Assembly: GCA_947447465.1 (NCBI GenBank)
Contig: CANFKE010000010.1
Span: forward strand, 31,093-95,092
Source: Chitinophagaceae bacterium
GTDB lineage: Bacteria > Bacteroidota > Bacteroidia > Chitinophagales > Chitinophagaceae
Reading direction: 5' to 3'
DNA length: 64,000 nucleotides
In this document: positions 61,635 through 64,000 of the stretch, piece by piece
Layout of the letters: each line of letters opens with the position of its first letter
Numbering within the stretch: position 1 is the stretch's first letter
The notes under the pieces: model-generated
Told to the model about the DNA's origin: nothing
The model's input: the letters and a program-made list of their open reading frames with translations, nothing else
Database searches by the model: none
Translations under genes and position numbers: made by a program

Positions 61635-62847
61635 CAGACGCTTCTGCTTTTATTTTACTTGTTCTGTAAATCGTACCATAAATGTACAGCAAAGCCAGCA
61701 ATAAAGGCATGAACTCTGTCATTATCAGCTGTTGTACACGGAAAATGTGGAGCAAAATGGTAGCAAATAGGAACATCATGGCTATCAATGCATATCTGCC
61801 CTTACCCTTAAGGTTGGCAAATGCAATAATAAGGTTAGTTGGCAAACACCATAAAATGTTGAAATTATTGCCGCATCCCTGATGGTTGGTAGCAAACCAC
61901 ATCACCAATATCAGGCAACCCAGCAAGCCGGTCACTAACAACAGGGTGGTGCTCATTATCTTACCCAGCACCCGTAATCTCTTTATGGTCAGTCCGCCGA
62001 TCGTAAGCAAAGCAATACTGCAGGTGAGTACCAATGGGCCACTCAGGTTATTAGGTTTCGCGGGCCCGCCGGGCAACATTACTACCGGAGCCGCGGCTAT
62101 ATTATTGCTATTGTCGGTTGCTCCTTCAATACCCTTCAGCAGATAATCGGGCAGGAACATAATATCCTTATCTGTCATTACTTTATCAATTCTGCTGCCT
62201 AGCAGTATATTGATCCCGAAGCGCTCCCACTTGGTAGCATAGAAGTATTGATTGATGATATCTCTGAACGTCATTTTGGTGTCTGCCGGTAATATCTTAC
62301 CAAACTTAAAGTCTTTTCCGATTGTCTCGGGAAACAGATCACGAATCCTTGTAGCACAGTTGTCATAAAAGAAATCGTATTTATATGATCTGTTTTCGGG
62401 TTCTGCATTCCAGTCGAGATAAGCAACAAAGGCCTTCTTCTGTGAATCTGTCATTTCCAGTACCTGCTCCGTAACACTTCTTCTCCGCTCAATATACTCA
62501 GGCAGAAAATCTTTAAAAGGATAGACAGACAGGTAATACAAAAGTTTACCCTGCATGAATTTTAATTCAAAATTCTTTTCAAACCCGTTGAAAGTACCAT
62601 AATTATACACCATGTCGGTATGAGCGGCACTATCTATTACCCTTATAGCCGTATGCCCGAATACTTCATATACTTCCTCATAGCCGGGGCCGCAGGTTAC
62701 AAGGCTCACTCTCATTCCCGGTTGGTTAGCCTCTGTTTTCCATTGTCCGAATTGACCCATATAAACAGAGTCGTTCTTTTGGGCGCTGGCAATAAATACT
62801 CCGATAGAAAAAACGGAGAGCAGCAGGCAGCATATCTTTTTGTTCAT
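61627..62847 (-). CDS. DUF4105 (Lnb N-terminal-like) periplasmic/membrane protein
   Basis: The track starts at 62874, but ATG 62847 (MNKKICCLLLSVFSIGVFIASAQ) begins a proper signal peptide, giving 406 residues. Residues ~25-250 are the DUF4105 domain (VSLVTCGPGYEEVYEVFGHTAIRV, YNYGTFNGFEKNFELKFMQGKLLYYL, NCATRIRDLFPETIG); the GHTAIRV His and DNCATRIRD Cys give it a papain-like (NlpC/P60-type) look. Five to six C-terminal membrane helices follow. Function unknown; first gene of the unit with the hydrolase and T9SS cargo genes. Confidence 0.88.
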   Translation of the reverse strand: MNKKICCLLLSVFSIGVFIASAQKNDSVYMGQFGQWKTEANQPGMRVSLVTCGPGYEEVYEVFGHTAIRVIDSAAHTDMVYNYGTFNGFEKNFELKFMQGKLLYYLSVYPFKDFLPEYIERRRSVTEQVLEMTDSQKKAFVAYLDWNAEPENRSYKYDFFYDNCATRIRDLFPETIGKDFKFGKILPADTKMTFRDIINQYFYATKWERFGINILLGSRIDKVMTDKDIMFLPDYLLKGIEGATDNSNNIAAAPVVMLPGGPAKPNNLSGPLVLTCSIALLTIGGLTIKRLRVLGKIMSTTLLLVTGLLGCLILVMWFATNHQGCGNNFNILWCLPTNLIIAFANLKGKGRYALIAMMFLFATILLHIFRVQQLIMTEFMPLLLALLYIYGTIYRTSKIKAEASDV

Positions 62848-62860
62848 GTATGAAAAAGAA

Positions 62861-62887
62861 TTAAGGCTCCGCAAAACGGAGCCTTAA
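62861..62887 (-). terminator. Terminator of the sigma factor gene
   Basis: TTAAGGCTCCG pairs with CGGAGCCTTAA (loop CAAAA). Read leftward it is followed by TTCTTTTTC. Confidence 0.9.
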
Positions 62888-62910
62888 AAGTATGAAATGT
62901 TTGATTGTTA

Positions 62911-63768
62911 TTAGCCCAGATACACTTTCAGCGCATTGCTGTAACGTGCTTTCTGCAAACGCTTGATAGCACGCTCCTTGATCTGGCGGATACGCTCTTT
63001 GGTAAGGTCGTACTTTTCGCCTATCTCTTCAATGCTCGGACCATGATCGCCCTCAAGTCCAAAGTAAGCAGAAAGTATTTCAGCCTCCCTTACACTCAAT
63101 GACTTCAATATGCGGCGGATCTCATTACGCAATGAATCCTTCATTACGTCATCATCCGTATCGCTACTTCCTTCCAGCAGGTCGCCCATAGCCACATCTT
63201 CTGCTTCATGCACAGGTGCATCAAGCGATGTGTGACGGGTATTGCTGGTGAAGATATTGGTCACCTCAGTTTCACTCATATCAAGGATGCCTGCCAATTC
63301 TTCAGTTGAAGGTTCGCGCTCGTTCTCCTGTTCAAATGCTATAAATGCCTTATTGGCCTTATTATAAGTACCTATCTTATTCTGTGGCAAACGAACCAGA
63401 CGGCCCTGTTCAGCCAATGCCTGCAAGATAGACTGACGGATCCACCATACGGCATAAGAGATAAATTTAAAACCCTTGGTCTCATCAAAACGCTGTGCAG
63501 CTTTGATAAGGCCCAGGTTACCTTCATTGATAAGGTCACTCAACGACAACCCCTGATGCTGATACTGTTTGGCAACAGATACCACAAACCTCAGGTTCGA
63601 TTTAACTAACTTTTCCAGTGCTCTTTGGTCACCCATGTGAATTTTCTGGGCAAGTGTAGTCTCCTCTTCCGGTGTGATCATAGAGATCTTACTGATTTCC
63701 TGAAGATACTTTTCTACTGCTTGTGAATCCCTGTTGGTAATCTGGGTGGCAATTTTCAGCTGCCTCAT
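62911..63768 (-). CDS. rpoD: Primary RNA polymerase sigma factor (sigma-70 family, RpoD/SigA)
   Basis: 285 residues, the short Bacteroidota-type primary sigma without region 1.1. Region 1.2 is AVEKYLQEISKISMITPEEE. Regions 2.1-2.4 contain LVKSNLRFVVSVAKQY, DLINEGNLGLIKAAQRFDE and FISYAVWWIRQSI, which opens the -7 element. Region 3 follows, and region 4.2 is EIGEKYDLTKERIRQIKERAIKRL. This factor reads TAnnTTTG promoters like those listed here. Its leader has a rare clear ribosome binding site. Separated from the DUF4105 gene by a terminator. Confidence 0.97.
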   Translation of the reverse strand: MRQLKIATQITNRDSQAVEKYLQEISKISMITPEEETTLAQKIHMGDQRALEKLVKSNLRFVVSVAKQYQHQGLSLSDLINEGNLGLIKAAQRFDETKGFKFISYAVWWIRQSILQALAEQGRLVRLPQNKIGTYNKANKAFIAFEQENEREPSTEELAGILDMSETEVTNIFTSNTRHTSLDAPVHEAEDVAMGDLLEGSSDTDDDVMKDSLRNEIRRILKSLSVREAEILSAYFGLEGDHGPSIEEIGEKYDLTKERIRQIKERAIKRLQKARYSNALKVYLG

Positions 63769-63782
63769 ATTAACTCCTTAGT
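63769..63782 (-). promoter_or_regulatory. Shine-Dalgarno-like AGGAG before the sigma factor gene
   Basis: The minus strand reads CTAAGGAGTTAATATG, placing AAGGAG 5-6 nt before the ATG. Most genes in the window lack such a site, as is usual for Bacteroidota, so this one may mark strong translation. Confidence 0.6.
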
Positions 63783-64000
63783 TTTAGTATACAATATTAT
63801 TAACGTAGTTTGTCGTAAAAACGTTTGTTTTCTCACAAAATTACTTTCCACATTACACGCACAAAATACGTTCCACTATCCATAAATTATAGTCGTTAAA
63901 TTCTCCAAGTCGAAACAAAAGGGCGCTAAAGCAGTTTGGTATTGATTTAATACCGATTATAAATAATATTTATGCCCCTATAGTGTGAAAGTGTTGAATA
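63783..64000. other. Upstream spacer of the sigma factor gene, up to the window end
   Basis: AT-rich, 218 bp, with no credible ORF in view. The sigma promoter should lie here, but I could not choose one site. Confidence 0.4.

Overview
The window looks like a chromosomal segment of a Bacteroidota bacterium, most likely Chitinophagales/Chitinophagaceae (family level is inference). Supporting signs are two secreted proteins ending in type B type-IX-secretion (gliding-motility-associated) C-terminal domains, LytTR-type two-component systems, a propeller/Y_Y_Y sensor kinase, a short primary sigma factor without region 1.1, several Bacteroidota-enriched families (DUF4286, DMP19, DUF4105) and many genes preceded by the Bacteroidota -7 promoter element TAnnTTTG rather than a Shine-Dalgarno sequence. 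I found no rRNA, tRNA, CRISPR array, transposase or prophage.

Layout. 0-2.4 kb: a leftward envelope-stress-like cluster (LiaF-like membrane protein, DUF4288-like protein, LytS-type kinase, start of a LytTR regulator cut by the window edge). A pair of 10-bp direct repeats 21 bp apart lies upstream. 2.6-10.4 kb: TPR histidine kinase, small DUF5679-like protein, glyA, dicarboxylate/amino-acid symporter, acyl-CoA synthetase, HU. 10.6-18.9 kb: leftward DUF4286, rsgA, FtsX/MacB-type permease, TMTC-like membrane protein with TPRs, and a catalytic/non-catalytic M16 peptidase pair.

18.9-23.1 kb is the accessory part. Four AT-rich genes for small exported proteins of unknown function (two are tandem paralogues) all point the same way and are interspersed with copies of a ~100-bp foldable repeat. 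A 1.4-kb gene-free stretch follows. It holds a long-short-long array of ~279/130/278-bp units containing 10-bp-periodic AGTGGCA motifs and inverted TGCCACT motifs. This is the most unusual structure in the window.

23.1-34.4 kb: HAD phosphatase, a 1553-residue T9SS cargo with seven ~90-residue repeats and PKD domains, DMP19 protein, YeiH-type exporter, DUF2252 protein, a decayed outer-membrane-barrel-like pseudogene, lepA. 34.6-50.8 kb: MarR regulator, YdjM-like membrane protein, large zinc metalloprotease, N-acetylglucosamine-kinase-like ATPase, nitroreductase with a receiver-like partner, rimO, der, a second decayed gene, cold-shock protein, beta-lactamase-fold hydrolase, purE, phoH, SET-domain protein, dinB.

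50.8-64 kb: a leftward set of propeller histidine kinase, LytTR regulator, M23 peptidase, Bcp peroxiredoxin and an unknown exported protein, consistent with one envelope-related transcription unit. Then come an L,D-transpeptidase-like protein, a second T9SS cargo transcribed with an alpha/beta hydrolase and a DUF4105 membrane protein, and the primary sigma factor gene.

Most of the window is core housekeeping (translation GTPases RsgA, LepA and Der, RimO, GlyA, PurE, sigma factor) mixed with envelope and secretion genes. All family calls come from motif recognition in the supplied translations; no database search was run.
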